Assembly: GCA_030535395.1 (NCBI GenBank)
Contig: JAUNLK010000014.1
Location: 1 to 40,999 of the forward strand
DNA length: 40,999 bases
DNA from: Tissierellia bacterium
Lineage (GTDB): Bacteria > Bacillota > Clostridia > Tissierellales > Peptoniphilaceae
Direction of reading: 5' to 3'
Made by a program: the position numbers and the translations under genes. Positions 1 through 12,632 of the stretch are shown here, piece by piece. Below the pieces are notes generated by a model. The model was not told where the DNA came from and did not search any database. It saw nothing but the letters and a program-made list of their open reading frames with translations. Position 1 is the stretch's first letter. Each line of letters opens with the position of its first letter.

Positions 1-9
1 CAACGCAAA

Positions 10-44
10 TACCCCCTCTACTGGTTTGTCCAGTAAAGGGGGTA
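10..44 (-). terminator. hairpin downstream of the MFS gene
   Basis: Bases 10-24 pair with 30-44 around a 5-nt loop with a single mismatch. Read on the minus strand the hairpin follows the MFS stop codon by about 40 nt, but only a short T-rich stretch (TTTGCG) follows it, so it is a weak terminator candidate. Confidence 0.45.
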
Positions 45-84
45 CGTTTCAAAAAGGTGGGGATTTTACTTTAAGGGGCAGTAT

Positions 85-1302
85 TCACCGGGCAGCGGCC
101 CGGAGGGAGGCTGCAAAGAGGATGAGGCCCACCAAAAAGAGGAGGGCCAAGGCCCCAATGGCCACCGACTGGGTGCCGGTAATGGCCGTCACCGAGGAGA
201 CCAGGAAAGTGCCCAAAATGGAGGCCCCTTTGCCGAAGATGTCGTAGATGCCAAAGTACTCCCCACTCTGCTCCTGGGGAATGAGCTTGGCATAGTGGGA
301 GCGGCTGAGGGCCTGAATGCCCCCCTGAAAGCAGCCCACGGCCACGGCCAGAATCCAAAATTCCGTGAGGGTGTCCAGCTGCACCGCAAAGAGGGCAATG
401 GCGGCATAGGCCAAAATGGCCACGAAGATCAGCCGCTGGGAGGGAACTCTCTTGGAGAGGACGCCAAAGGTAAGAGAGGCGGGGAAGGCCACAATTTGCG
501 TCACCAAAAGGGCCAGGAGCAGCCCCGTGGAGTCCAGGCCCAGGGACTCCCCATAGGCCGTGGCCATATTGATGATGGTGTAGACCCCGTCGATATAGAA
601 GAAAAAGCTCAGGAGAAAGAGAAAGAGAGGGGGATTTTTGGGAATCTCCCCAAAAGTTTTAAAGAGCTCCCTCCAGGACAGAGAGGCCGACTCCCGATAC
701 ACCTGGCGATAACTCCCGGCCAGAGGCAAGCTGCAAAAGAGCCACCAGAGGCCATTGATGAGAAAGACCAAGGGCATAATCACCTTCATGGAAAGGCCCA
801 GGCCCTCCCCAAAGAGAATGAGGGCCAAACTCATCAAAAAGGGAATCACACTGCCAATATAGCCAAAGGCATAGCCCATGGCCGACACCCGGTCCATCCG
901 CTCCTCACTGGTCACATCCACCAGCATACTGTCGTAGACAATGAGACTGGCATTATAGCCCGCCTTGGCCAGAATAAAAGCCACTAAAAAACTCCGCCAG
1001 TGAGAGAAAAAGGGAAAAGACAGAGAGGCCGCAACGGCAAAAACCACCGTAGCCAAAAAGACCTCCCTCCGCCCCCTCTGGTCCGCCAAGCGCCCCAAAA
1101 GGGGCCCAAAAAGCACAATCAAAAGAGTGGAGAGGGTCATGGCCATCCCCCAGGCACTGAAATACTCCGAACCCGAGAGCCCAGCCCCATCGGTGAGAGA
1201 GCGAAAATACACCGGAAGCACCGTAGTGACCATGAGAATAAAAGCAGAATTGCCCACATCATAGAGCACCCAATTCCGCTCCAAAGGACTCAAAAACTTC
1301 AT
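85..1302 (-). CDS. UMF1-type major facilitator superfamily transporter
   Basis: A 405-residue polytopic membrane protein. The opening LERNWVLYDVGNSAFILMV is typical of the UMF1/Atg22-like branch of the MFS, whose bacterial substrates are mostly unknown. About 11-12 hydrophobic segments are visible. A charged loop with GRLADQRGRREVF sits between early helices, the usual MFS loop 2-3 signature. I start at the ATG at 1302, because the GGAGG that would serve it lies inside the longer reading (GTG at 1317). It is divergent from the ABC operon and stands alone. Family assignment is firm and substrate unknown. Confidence 0.85.
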   Translation of the reverse strand: MKFLSPLERNWVLYDVGNSAFILMVTTVLPVYFRSLTDGAGLSGSEYFSAWGMAMTLSTLLIVLFGPLLGRLADQRGRREVFLATVVFAVAASLSFPFFSHWRSFLVAFILAKAGYNASLIVYDSMLVDVTSEERMDRVSAMGYAFGYIGSVIPFLMSLALILFGEGLGLSMKVIMPLVFLINGLWWLFCSLPLAGSYRQVYRESASLSWRELFKTFGEIPKNPPLFLFLLSFFFYIDGVYTIINMATAYGESLGLDSTGLLLALLVTQIVAFPASLTFGVLSKRVPSQRLIFVAILAYAAIALFAVQLDTLTEFWILAVAVGCFQGGIQALSRSHYAKLIPQEQSGEYFGIYDIFGKGASILGTFLVSSVTAITGTQSVAIGALALLFLVGLILFAASLRAAAR

Positions 1303-1433
1303 CACGCCTCCTTCCACAAAAACACCACAACTACCCCTCCATCATGACACAAGGCGAAACAGAAGTCAGTACAAAAAACAAAAACAGCCCCCCACAAGAG
1401 GTCTTTCATCCTTTACCTAAAATTTACACTGAT

Positions 1434-1461
1434 TGGAGCTGAGCTCCATTGAAGTTTTCAA
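1434..1461. promoter_or_regulatory. two inverted repeats at the ABC operon promoter
   Basis: TGGAGC-TGA-GCTCCA (1434-1448) is a perfect inverted repeat directly followed by TTGAA-GTT-TTCAA (1449-1461), which overlaps the predicted -35 box. Their positions suit a regulator binding site for the FtsX/ATPase operon. No regulator gene adjoins. Confidence 0.4.
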
Positions 1462-1478
1462 CGCTCCTTAGGTAGAAT
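1449..1478 (+). promoter_or_regulatory. sigma-A-like promoter of the ABC operon
   Basis: TTGAAG (1449-1454), an 18-bp spacer and TAGAAT (1473-1478). The predicted transcript would start near 1485, leaving a leader of about 80 nt that begins with a hairpin (1489-1526). Confidence 0.5.
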
Positions 1479-1488
1479 TTAAGGGAGC

Positions 1489-1526
1489 GGGCCTGGGCGC
1501 ATCCTTGGGATGTGGATCCCAGGCCC
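1489..1526 (+). other. hairpin in the 5' leader of the ABC permease gene
   Basis: GGGCCTGGG (1489-1497) pairs with CCCAGGCCC (1518-1526), and inside it CATCC pairs with GGATG. No T-run follows, so it is not a terminator. It lies about 30 nt before the ribosome binding site and could affect mRNA stability or translation. No known riboswitch class was recognised. Confidence 0.45.
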
Positions 1527-1567
1527 AATTTAGAAGACCGTGGATGGCGCCACAAAAAGGAGTAGCT

Positions 1568-3940
1568 ATGATTACTGACCCTCTGTTGTCCCTGGTGTTG
1601 AATGATTGGAAGAGGAATCCTGTCCTCAATTTGGCTCTTTTTTTCTTTCTTTTTTTGTCGGCTCTGTTGATGGCTTCGGGGGCTGGCACCATTGTGCGGC
1701 TCAATGGTTCTTTGGAGGAGTTGTATCTTCGGGCTCGGACGCCTCATTTTCTTCAGATGCATGTGGGGGAGGTGGATGAGGGGGCGGTGTCGGATTTTGC
1801 TCGCTCTTTTCCGGGTCTCTCTGCTTGGGAGGTGCAGCCCATGGTGCTCCTTCAGGGGGCGGACATCCGCTATCTCAGTGGGGATGGACGCCGGGGGAGT
1901 TTTGCGGACAGTCTGCTGGACAATTATTTTGTCCTTCAGAATGAGGAGCTGGACTTTCTCTTGGACGCTGAGAATCACTCAGTGGCTCAGGTGGGGCCGG
2001 GGGAGCTCGCCCTTCCGGTCCTCTATGCCCAGAAGTATGGGCTGAGCCGGGGGGATCAAATCACCCTGAAGGTGGGAGATTTTGAGGGGGATTTTACCAT
2101 TGTAAGTCTCATCAGGGACTCGCAGATGGGCTCCTCTTTGGCTTCGTCCATTCGCTTTGTCCTCTCTCCGGAGGACTTTCAGGCCCTGGAGGCCTCGGGG
2201 GCGCCTCAGGAGTCCATCATTGCCTTTACTTTGGACGATCCCGCTCAGGCCTCCAAGCTTCAGAGTGCCTACACCGCCGAGGAGGTGCAGCTGCCGCAAA
2301 ATGGCATTGGCCTCACCATTTCCCTCATTCGCCTGGTCAATGGCATTGGCGATGGCCTCATGAGTGGCATGATTATTTTGGTGAGCCTCATCCTCATTGG
2401 GATCTCTCTTCTCAATGTTCGCTTCACCCTCCTCTCCACTCTGGAGGAGGAGGTGCGGGAGATTGGCACTTTGAGGGCCCTGGGTTTAAAACATGGGGAC
2501 ATTGAAGGGCTCTACCGGGCCAAGTATCTGGTGATGGCGGCCGCTGCCTGTATTTTGGGGGCATTGGTCTCCTTTCCCCTCTCGGAGCTCTTTTTGGGAA
2601 ATATTGCCCTGAATTTTGGCCTCAAGGACCGGGGGCTCTTCTCCTACATCTTTCCCTTTCTCTCGGTGGCTCTGGTCTTTCTCTTGGTCTTTTTGGGGCT
2701 GAAATTGTTTTTGCGGCGGATGGGGAAAGTGAGTGTCTTGGATGCCCTGTTGGGAACGGGCATCTCCGCCCAAAGAAAGAGGGAGGCGGAGCGGGCCGCC
2801 CGCCCCTTGAGGATGTGGGGAGAGCGGACGGATCTCTCTTTGAGCCTCCACCTGTTTTGGCAGAGTTTTTCCTCCTGGAGGCTGATGATTTTGGTCTTCT
2901 TCCTGGCCTCTCTGGTGATCCTCCTTCCCCTGAATCTCTACACCACCCTCAAGTCCCCGAGTTTCATTGAGTACATGGGGGCGGCCCAGAGTGATCTTCG
3001 CCTGGGCCTCAGTGGCACTGGGGATCTTCAGGGGGAGCTTGAAAAAATTGCCCAGACCCTCAAGGGGGATCAGCGGGTGGCTCAGTTCAACGGCTTTTCC
3101 AACTACCGGGCCCAGGTGATGGGTCCGGAGGGCACGGAGGGCATTTTGGTGGAATCTGGCGACTACGGGAACTTTCCCATTGCCATGGAGGAGGGCTCCT
3201 TTCCCTCTGGGGAGGGGGAGCTTGCGGTTTCCGTCCTCCAGGGGGAGCACTTTGGCTGGACTTTGGGCCAGGAGGTCAGCTTGAATTTTGAAGACGGCCC
3301 CCGTAAATTTGTCATCACCGGGATCTATCAGGACATCACCCACGGGGGGAGGACGGCCAAGACGCCGGCAACTCTCCAGGGGGACATTCAGGACAGCAGC
3401 TTCTATGTGAATCTCAAAGATCCCCGCCAGGCGGAGGAATTTGCCTTAGAATACGGTAAGCTCTTTCCCAGCTTGAGGGCCCTGCCCGTGGAGGAGTTGG
3501 TGGATCAGACTCTGGGCACGGTGACATCGTCTCTCAGGGTGGCCGCGGTGACCATCTTTGTTTTGGCCCTGCTCATCACCGGCCTCATTAGCATTCTCTT
3601 CATCACCCTCCTCCTCCACCGCAATGAGGCCGGCCACGCCATTTTAAGGGCCCTGGGCTTTCGGGTCTCTTCCCTGAGAAAGCTCTATCTCATTCAGCTA
3701 CTCTTGGCCATTTTCCCGGGGCTCTGCTTGGCCGCGGTGGTGGCCCTTTTGGCGGGCCCTCCCCTCATGGGCGGCATCTTTGCCCTCATGGGCTTTGGCC
3801 TGGGATCTCTCAACTTTGTCATCAGCCCCCTTCCCTTCCTCTTGGGGATCCTCCTCCCGGGGCTCACTGGCATCTTCTTCACTTGGACGGCGACAAAAAA
3901 ACTGGCTCAGAGCTCCGTCATGGACCTGGGCAATGTATAG
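1568..3940 (+). CDS. ABC transporter permease with two FtsX/MacB-type domains
   Basis: A 790-residue membrane protein. A first hydrophobic segment (about residues 18-40) anchors a large extracytoplasmic region. An FtsX-like three-helix core follows at about 255-400, containing EEEVREIGTLRALGL, the coupling-type motif of the family. A further membrane segment lies near 437, a second extracytoplasmic domain follows, and a second FtsX core (about 650-790) contains RNEAGHAILRALGF. This duplicated layout is typical of Firmicutes permeases that work with a LolD/MacB-type ATPase in lipoprotein, peptide or envelope-stress transport. The ATG at 1568 has AGGAG 7 nt upstream, so the longer upstream reading is not used. 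The ATPase gene follows 10 nt later. Substrate is unknown. Confidence 0.88.
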   Translation: MITDPLLSLVLNDWKRNPVLNLALFFFLFLSALLMASGAGTIVRLNGSLEELYLRARTPHFLQMHVGEVDEGAVSDFARSFPGLSAWEVQPMVLLQGADIRYLSGDGRRGSFADSLLDNYFVLQNEELDFLLDAENHSVAQVGPGELALPVLYAQKYGLSRGDQITLKVGDFEGDFTIVSLIRDSQMGSSLASSIRFVLSPEDFQALEASGAPQESIIAFTLDDPAQASKLQSAYTAEEVQLPQNGIGLTISLIRLVNGIGDGLMSGMIILVSLILIGISLLNVRFTLLSTLEEEVREIGTLRALGLKHGDIEGLYRAKYLVMAAAACILGALVSFPLSELFLGNIALNFGLKDRGLFSYIFPFLSVALVFLLVFLGLKLFLRRMGKVSVLDALLGTGISAQRKREAERAARPLRMWGERTDLSLSLHLFWQSFSSWRLMILVFFLASLVILLPLNLYTTLKSPSFIEYMGAAQSDLRLGLSGTGDLQGELEKIAQTLKGDQRVAQFNGFSNYRAQVMGPEGTEGILVESGDYGNFPIAMEEGSFPSGEGELAVSVLQGEHFGWTLGQEVSLNFEDGPRKFVITGIYQDITHGGRTAKTPATLQGDIQDSSFYVNLKDPRQAEEFALEYGKLFPSLRALPVEELVDQTLGTVTSSLRVAAVTIFVLALLITGLISILFITLLLHRNEAGHAILRALGFRVSSLRKLYLIQLLLAIFPGLCLAAVVALLAGPPLMGGIFALMGFGLGSLNFVISPLPFLLGILLPGLTGIFFTWTATKKLAQSSVMDLGNV

Positions 3941-3950
3941 GGGGCAAAGG

Positions 3951-4706
3951 ATGAAATTATTGGAAATGGAAGATATCACCAGGGTCTTTGAACTGGGCGG
4001 GGTGAAAAATCCCGTCCTAAAGGGCATCAGTTTCTCCATTGAAGAGGGGGAATTTGTCACCGTCATGGGCCAGTCGGGCTCGGGGAAGTCCACCCTCCTC
4101 TATCGGGTCAGCGGCATCGACCCAGAGGGGGGCGGGCGCATTCTCCTCAAGGGGGAGGATCTGTCGAAAAAGTCCCAGGATGAAATGGCGGACCTCCGCT
4201 TGAAGCGCATGGGCTTTGTCTTTCAAAACAACTATCTATTGAAGAATCTCAATATTCTGGACAATATTGCCCTCCCCGCCCTCAAGGGGGGGATGAGCAA
4301 GGGGGAGGCAACGGCCCGGGCCCAGGAGCTCATGGAAGAGCTGGGCATCGGCCACATTGGGGCCCACCCCATACAGAAGGTTTCGGGGGGCCAGCTCCAG
4401 CGGGCGGCGGTCTGCCGGGCCATGATCAATGGCCCCGACATTCTCTTTGCCGATGAGCCCACTGGCGCGCTCAACTCCAAAAATTCCCAGGAGGTCATGG
4501 ATATTTTCAATGAGCTCAATGGCTGGGGCACCACGGTGATGATGGTGACCCACGACGCCAAAATTGCCGCCCAGAGTGAGCGAATCATCTACCTCAAGGA
4601 CGGCCGCTTGGAAGATGAGCTCCACCTGGGAAAGGACGAGGGGCCCACTCTGCGGGCTCAGCGAGAGGAGCGGACCCACCGCTGGCTCATGGAAAAGGGA
4701 TTTTAG
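3951..4706 (+). CDS. ABC transporter ATP-binding protein, LolD/MacB type
   Basis: A 251-residue ATPase. It has Walker A GQSGSGKST (40-48), a Q-loop at VFQNNYLL (about 90-97), the signature VSGGQ (144-148), Walker B with ILFADEPTGALN (164-175), and a switch His in VTHDAK. The ADEPTGALN form is characteristic of the LolD/MacB/FtsE-like subfamily that energises FtsX-type permeases, which matches the gene 10 nt upstream. The ATG at 3951 follows a purine-rich GGGGGCAAAGG. A strong terminator follows the stop, so the operon has two genes. The signature has V in place of the usual first L (LSGGQ), which is tolerated in the family. Confidence 0.92.
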   Translation: MKLLEMEDITRVFELGGVKNPVLKGISFSIEEGEFVTVMGQSGSGKSTLLYRVSGIDPEGGGRILLKGEDLSKKSQDEMADLRLKRMGFVFQNNYLLKNLNILDNIALPALKGGMSKGEATARAQELMEELGIGHIGAHPIQKVSGGQLQRAAVCRAMINGPDILFADEPTGALNSKNSQEVMDIFNELNGWGTTVMMVTHDAKIAAQSERIIYLKDGRLEDELHLGKDEGPTLRAQREERTHRWLMEKGF

Positions 4707-4713
4707 ATGCCAT

Positions 4714-4745
4714 GAAAGGGGCGCCCGAGGGGGCCCCTTTTTTGT
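4714..4745 (+). terminator. intrinsic terminator of the ABC operon
   Basis: AAAGGGGC pairs with the complementary GGCCCCTTT, followed by a T-run, starting 8 nt after the ATPase stop codon. Confidence 0.85.
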
Positions 4746-4820
4746 TGGGAAGAAACTTTTTTCCCTTTCCCTGTGCCCATTTTTTGGGGGGATTTTCACG
4801 GCCTCAGGGGGGCGAAAATC

Positions 4821-4849
4821 TTGACGAAATCAAGGTTTTTCATTAAGAT
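4821..4849 (+). promoter_or_regulatory. sigma-A promoter of glnN-pyrG
   Basis: TTGACG (4821-4826), a 17-bp spacer and TAAGAT (4844-4849). The expected leader runs about 80 nt to the glnN start. I saw no glutamine riboswitch in it. Confidence 0.7.
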
Positions 4850-4937
4850 AAAAGAAAACACGTGAAGGAAAATTCACCGACATAGGTTTTTATATTGGTC
4901 ACCTAGGGAGGCCATTTTTTTATTTTGGGGAGGGAAT

Positions 4938-9130
<4,193 letters not shown>

Positions 9131-9137
<7 letters not shown>

Positions 9138-9688
9138 GACGGTGGGGTCATGGCCCAGAGGGACTCGGAGAGCTCATCCTCATAGTTGAGATACTTGTGA
9201 GGCTTGGTCGACTCAAAGTAAATGCTGTCCCCGGGATGAAGGGTGTACTCCTTGTCCTCCACCACCACGGTGAGGGTCCCAGAGAGGCAGTAGCCACACT
9301 CCTCCCCCTCATGGCTCCTGGAGGGAATCTCCTCGGGACTTATGGTCTTTTTCAGCCGCACCAGGGCCAGCTCCACCTGACGATTGTCCGTGGGGCTCAT
9401 CATTACATACTGGCGCTGGGCCTCATCCCAGTCAATGATCTTGTGGGTGTCCTTCTGAATGAGCACGGGGCTCTCCTTGGTGAAGTCCTCGTCGAAGAAT
9501 TCGCCCATCGAGGTATCCAATGCCGCCACAATTCTGGCCATGGCATTGACGGAAGGGGACACCATGTCTCGTTCAATTTGGCTAATGAGACCCGTGGACA
9601 ATTGGCTCTTTTCGGCCAGCTCTTTAATGCTCATGCCCAAGTTTTTGCGCATGACACGGATCTTACGGCCGGAAAACTTTGCGGTCAT
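9131..9688 (-). CDS. XRE-family regulator with C-terminal cupin domain
   Basis: A 185-residue repressor-type protein. Residues about 8-62 form an XRE helix-turn-helix (KIRVMRKNLGMSIKELAEKS, then STGLISQIERD). Residues about 110-180 form a small cupin barrel (SHEGEECGYCLSGTLTVVV, then LHPGDSIYFEST.PH) that probably senses a small ligand. This architecture is shared with PuuR-like regulators of polyamine or amino-acid metabolism. The ATG at 9688 has AAGGAG six bases upstream. It is divergent from guaA and convergent with the Nudix gene. A palindrome in the shared upstream region (9737-9754) is the natural candidate operator. Confidence 0.9.
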
Positions 9689-9736
9689 GACGTGCTCCTT
9701 TCAGCTTCATGAAATCATTTAATATATATTATCACC

Positions 9737-9754
9737 TTTTCAACAAATTGAAAA
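9737..9754. promoter_or_regulatory. inverted repeat, candidate operator
   Basis: TTTTCAA-CAAA-TTGAAAA, perfect 7-bp arms. It sits between a weak minus-strand promoter (TGTTTT, 17 bp, GATAAT) of the XRE-cupin gene and the guaA promoter, the usual place for an autoregulatory site. Binding is inference. Confidence 0.5.
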
Positions 9755-9772
9755 CATCTTTTGAGCATTTCG

Positions 9773-9801
9773 TTGTAAAAAAAAGAGAAATAGGCTATAT
9801 T
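9773..9801 (+). promoter_or_regulatory. promoter of guaA
   Basis: TTGTAA (9773-9778), a 17-bp spacer and TATATT (9796-9801). The ATG of guaA is only 22 nt after the -10 box, so the leader is very short and leaves no room for a purine riboswitch. Confidence 0.6.
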
Positions 9802-9823
9802 TAAGGGGCAAAAGGAGGAAGAT

Positions 9824-11356
9824 ATGTCCAGGGAAAAAATATTTGTCATAGATTTTGGCGGGCAGTACAATCAGCTCATCGCCCGGAGGGTGAGAGAAGA
9901 GCACGTACTGGCGGAAATCGTCCCCTACCAAAAGGCCTGGAAGGCCATTCAAAAGGAAAAACCCATCGGCCTCATCTTCACGGGAGGCCCCAATTCCGTC
10001 TACGCCCCAGGCGCCCCCGATGTGGCCCCCGAGATCTTCGAACTGGGCATACCCATCCTGGGGATCTGCTACGGCATGCAGCTGGTGGCCAAGGCCCTGG
10101 GGGGCCAAGTGGTGGAGAGCAACAAGCGGGAATTCGGCAAGACCGAGACCAGCTTCGACACCTCCAGCCCCCTCTTCGAAGGGATGGATGTGGAGCAAAT
10201 CACCTGGATGAGCCATGTGGACTTCGTCAAGGAACTGCCCCAGGGCTTCCGCACCGTGGCCACCACCGACAACTGCCCCGTGGCCGCCATGGAGGACGGC
10301 GAGCGGAAATTCTACGCCGTCCAGTTCCACCCCGAGGTCAACCACACCGAGCACGGCCGGGACATCTTCCGCAATTTCCTCTTCAATATCTGCGGCGCCA
10401 AGGGCGACTGGACCATGGAAAACTACGGCCGCGAAGTCATTGAAGACATCCGCAGCAAAGTGGGCAACCGCAGGGTCCTCCTGGCCCTCTCCGGCGGCGT
10501 GGACTCCAGCGTCTGCGCCAAACTCCTCAGCGAGGCCATTGGCGAGCAGCTCACCTGCATCTTCGTGGATCAGGGCCTCATGCGCCTCAACGAAGGGGAC
10601 GAAGTGGAGGCCGCCTTCAGAGACAGCGCCATGAACTTCATCCGAGTGGATGCCAAGGACCGCTTCCTCACAAAACTCAAGGGCGTCACCGACCCCGAGA
10701 CCAAGCGGAAAATCATCGGCGAAGAATTCATCCGAGTCTTCGAAGAAGAGGGCAAAAAAATCGGCGTTGTGGACTTTTTGGCCCAGGGCACCATCTACCC
10801 CGATGTCATCGAATCCGGCATCGGCGATGCTGCCGTCATCAAGAGCCACCACAATGTGGGGGGCCTGCCCTCCGTGGTGGACTTCAAAGAACTCATCGAG
10901 CCCCTGAGAGACCTCTTCAAAGACGAAGTCCGCACCCTGGGCCGCACCCTGGGCCTGGACGACACACTGGTGGACCGCCAGCCCTTCCCCGGACCGGGCC
11001 TCGCCATCCGGGTCATGGGAGAAATCACCGAAGAAAAACTCGACATCCTGAGAAAAGCCGACGCCATCTTCCGAGAAGAAATCGCAAAAGCCGGCCTCGC
11101 AGGAGACATCGGCCAATACTTCGCCGTCCTCACCGACAACAAAACCGTCGGCGTCATGGGCGACTTCAGAACCTACGACTACACCCTGGCCCTGAGAGCC
11201 GTCACCACCACCGACTTCATGACCGCCGACTGGGCCCGCATCCCCTACGAAACCCTGGATACCACCTCCAAAAGAATCGTCAACGAAGTCGAACACATCA
11301 ACCGCATCGTCTACGACATCACCACCAAACCACCGGCAACCATCGAGTGGGAGTAA
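9824..11356 (+). CDS. guaA: GMP synthase (glutamine-hydrolysing)
   Basis: A 510-residue enzyme converting XMP to GMP. The class I glutamine amidotransferase domain comes first (Cys82 in GICYGMQ, His169 and Glu171 in FHPEV). The ATP pyrophosphatase domain carries the PP-loop SGGVDSS (223-229), and the C-terminal dimerisation domain ends [11 protein letters not shown], the canonical ending. Length is standard. AAAGGAGG lies just before the ATG. It is the second glutamine-dependent nucleotide synthetase in this block, separated from glnN-pyrG by the XRE-cupin regulator. Codon use is strongly G/C-ending, which makes the open frame on its opposite strand a shadow. Confidence 0.98.
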   Translation: MSREKIFVIDFGGQYNQLIARRVREEHVLAEIVPYQKAWKAIQKEKPIGLIFTGGPNSVYAPGAPDVAPEIFELGIPILGICYGMQLVAKALGGQVVESNKREFGKTETSFDTSSPLFEGMDVEQITWMSHVDFVKELPQGFRTVATTDNCPVAAMEDGERKFYAVQFHPEVNHTEHGRDIFRNFLFNICGAKGDWTMENYGREVIEDIRSKVGNRRVLLALSGGVDSSVCAKLLSEAIGEQLTCIFVDQGLMRLNEGDEVEAAFRDSAMNFIRVDAKDRFLTKLKGVTDPETKRKIIGEEFIRVFEEEGKKIGVVDFLAQGTIYPDVIESGIGDAAVIKSHHNVGGLPSVVDFKELIEPLRDLFKDEVRTLGRTLGLDDTLVDRQPFPGPGLAIRVMGEITEEKLDILRKADAIFREEIAKAGLAGDIGQYFAVLTDNKTVGVMGDFRTYDYTLALRAVTTTDFMTADWARIPYETLDTTSKRIVNEVEHINRIVYDITTKPPATIEWE

Positions 11357-11516
11357 CAGAAACAAGTAGCTTGCGGTTATAAAATTCTCGACAACACGAC
11401 GGTTCAGCGTTTCGTCATATAAAAACTTCCCTGGGATCCTATTTTGATACGACAAAGCCCCAAAAGTAGCTACAAAAGGGAGTTGTTGGATTTTCGCATG
11501 ATTCATTGATGCTATA

Positions 11517-11560
11517 ATATCTGTTGAGAGATTTACAAAGGTCTCTCAACAGATATTTTT
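11517..11560 (+). terminator. long perfect hairpin with T-run
   Basis: A 15-bp stem (11517-11531 with 11542-11556), a 10-nt loop, then TTTT. It lies 160 nt after guaA and is a reasonable guaA terminator, but stem length and distance are unusual and it could instead be the end of a lost mobile element. Confidence 0.65.
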
Positions 11561-11637
11561 ATGCAAAAAATATTTGTTCCCCTTTTCCCCATTTCATTTA
11601 TGTGCCATGATCAAAAGGGACCGAACTTTGAATTGGT

Positions 11638-11720
11638 ATGAAAGCTTTCGTGGGTTACAAGTGTACGGACGGTTCCAATAAAAAGGAACGCAGATGCCCT
11701 TAGGTCTGTGGGGCATGGGC
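11638..11720 (+). other. structured leader or small ORF before the DMT transporter
   Basis: Inverted repeats: GAAAGCTTTC (11640-11649); GTTCC/GGAAC (11672-11676 with 11685-11689); ATGCCC/GGGCAT (11694-11699 with 11711-11716). CAGA (11691-11694) could also pair with TCTG (11705-11708), giving an H-type pseudoknot. The same bases contain a 21-codon frame from ATG 11638 to TAG 11701, without a clear ribosome binding site. It matches no riboswitch consensus that I know. Confidence 0.35.
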
Positions 11721-11756
11721 TCATTTACATGATGGTGATCTTATGGCGGGGTGATG

Positions 11757-12632
11757 ATGATGGATCAAAATAAGGTGGATAAACGCGGAATCATCTACAT
11801 TGTGATTGCAACTCTGGGATTCAGCATCATACCGATTCTTGCACAAATTGGGCTTGCAACAAATTTAGGAGCATCCACACTGCTCTTCTATAGATTTTTC
11901 CTGGCATTTGTCGTTTTCTTCCTCTACGTGATCATCGCAAAGAAAAAAGTAAAATTGGAAGAAAAATCAGATTACATCCATGTTTTCTTGGCAGGACTGA
12001 TTTATTCGTTGCAATGTATTTTCTTTTTTTCGTCATTTAAGTACATCTCATCTTCATTGGGGGAAATCATATATCAATGTTATCCCTTCTTTGTCCTCAT
12101 TTTGGCATATTTCTTTTTAAATGAGAAAATCACAAAAGGCAAGTTAATAGGGGTTGCCCTGTCCATCATGGGTACTATAATTACAATTTATGGCCCATTG
12201 GGAAATAACCATATAAGAGGCATCATATACGTCATCATTACAGCCTTTATCAGTTCGGTTTATATCATATTTTCTAAACAGAGGGTATCCAACATAGATA
12301 CCACAGTCCTTACCATGTACCTGTGTTTGGTGTGTTCCATCGTTTATCTTCTCTATAGCTTAGTACGAAAAGATTTTGTGATCATCACGGATTTACATTT
12401 GGTTTTCAACGTCACCGTTTTGGCCATCTGCTCGACGGTCATTGGTTTTTTTGCATTTATGAAGGCAATTTCCCTTCTGAGTGCAGGATATGTATCCATA
12501 CTGAGTTTACTTGAGCCAATTTTTACCATTGTGTTGGCATATCTCATTCTCGGTGTCGCCCTAACCCCACTTCAGTTGTTGGGAACAACGATTGTACTGA
12601 TTGGCGTATACATATATGAGAGGGGAAATTAG
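11757..12632 (+). CDS. DMT-superfamily (EamA) transporter, A/T-rich
   Basis: A membrane protein of about 291 residues with ten hydrophobic segments in two EamA repeats (about 8-135 and 150-285). Typical helix ends are visible: GASTLLFYRFFLAFVV in repeat one, and SAGYVSILSLLEPIFTIVLAYL, the conserved glutamate-proline helix, in repeat two. Such proteins export or import small metabolites, and the substrate cannot be told. Three ATG codons are in register (11754, 11757, 11760). I take the middle one for its spacing from a weak GGGG. Codon use is much richer in A/T than in all neighbours, with many AAA, ATT and TTT codons, which suggests recent acquisition. Confidence 0.85.
   Translation: MMDQNKVDKRGIIYIVIATLGFSIIPILAQIGLATNLGASTLLFYRFFLAFVVFFLYVIIAKKKVKLEEKSDYIHVFLAGLIYSLQCIFFFSSFKYISSSLGEIIYQCYPFFVLILAYFFLNEKITKGKLIGVALSIMGTIITIYGPLGNNHIRGIIYVIITAFISSVYIIFSKQRVSNIDTTVLTMYLCLVCSIVYLLYSLVRKDFVIITDLHLVFNVTVLAICSTVIGFFAFMKAISLLSAGYVSILSLLEPIFTIVLAYLILGVALTPLQLLGTTIVLIGVYIYERGN

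Larger units (their letters stand above)
11357..11750. other. intergenic region guaA to DMT transporter
   Basis: This 394-bp gap is visibly richer in A/T than guaA. It holds a perfect hairpin (11517-11556), an isolated TATAAT (11513-11518), and a leader with inverted repeats and a 21-codon open frame (11638-11703). On the minus strand the first 150 bp are open from an ATG at 11506 and encode a protein-like stretch beginning MNHAKIQQLPFVATFGALS, possibly a decayed gene end. I could not assign it. Confidence 0.5.

Noticed and set aside
11671..11700. tRNA gene suggested by GGTTCCAAT
   Set aside because: No acceptor stem, D-arm or anticodon arm can be arranged around it.
11600..11756. Known riboswitch (guanidine, ZTP, preQ1, c-di-GMP, SAM)
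   Set aside because: Inverted repeats are present, but none of the conserved motifs I know for these classes can be aligned, so no class is named.
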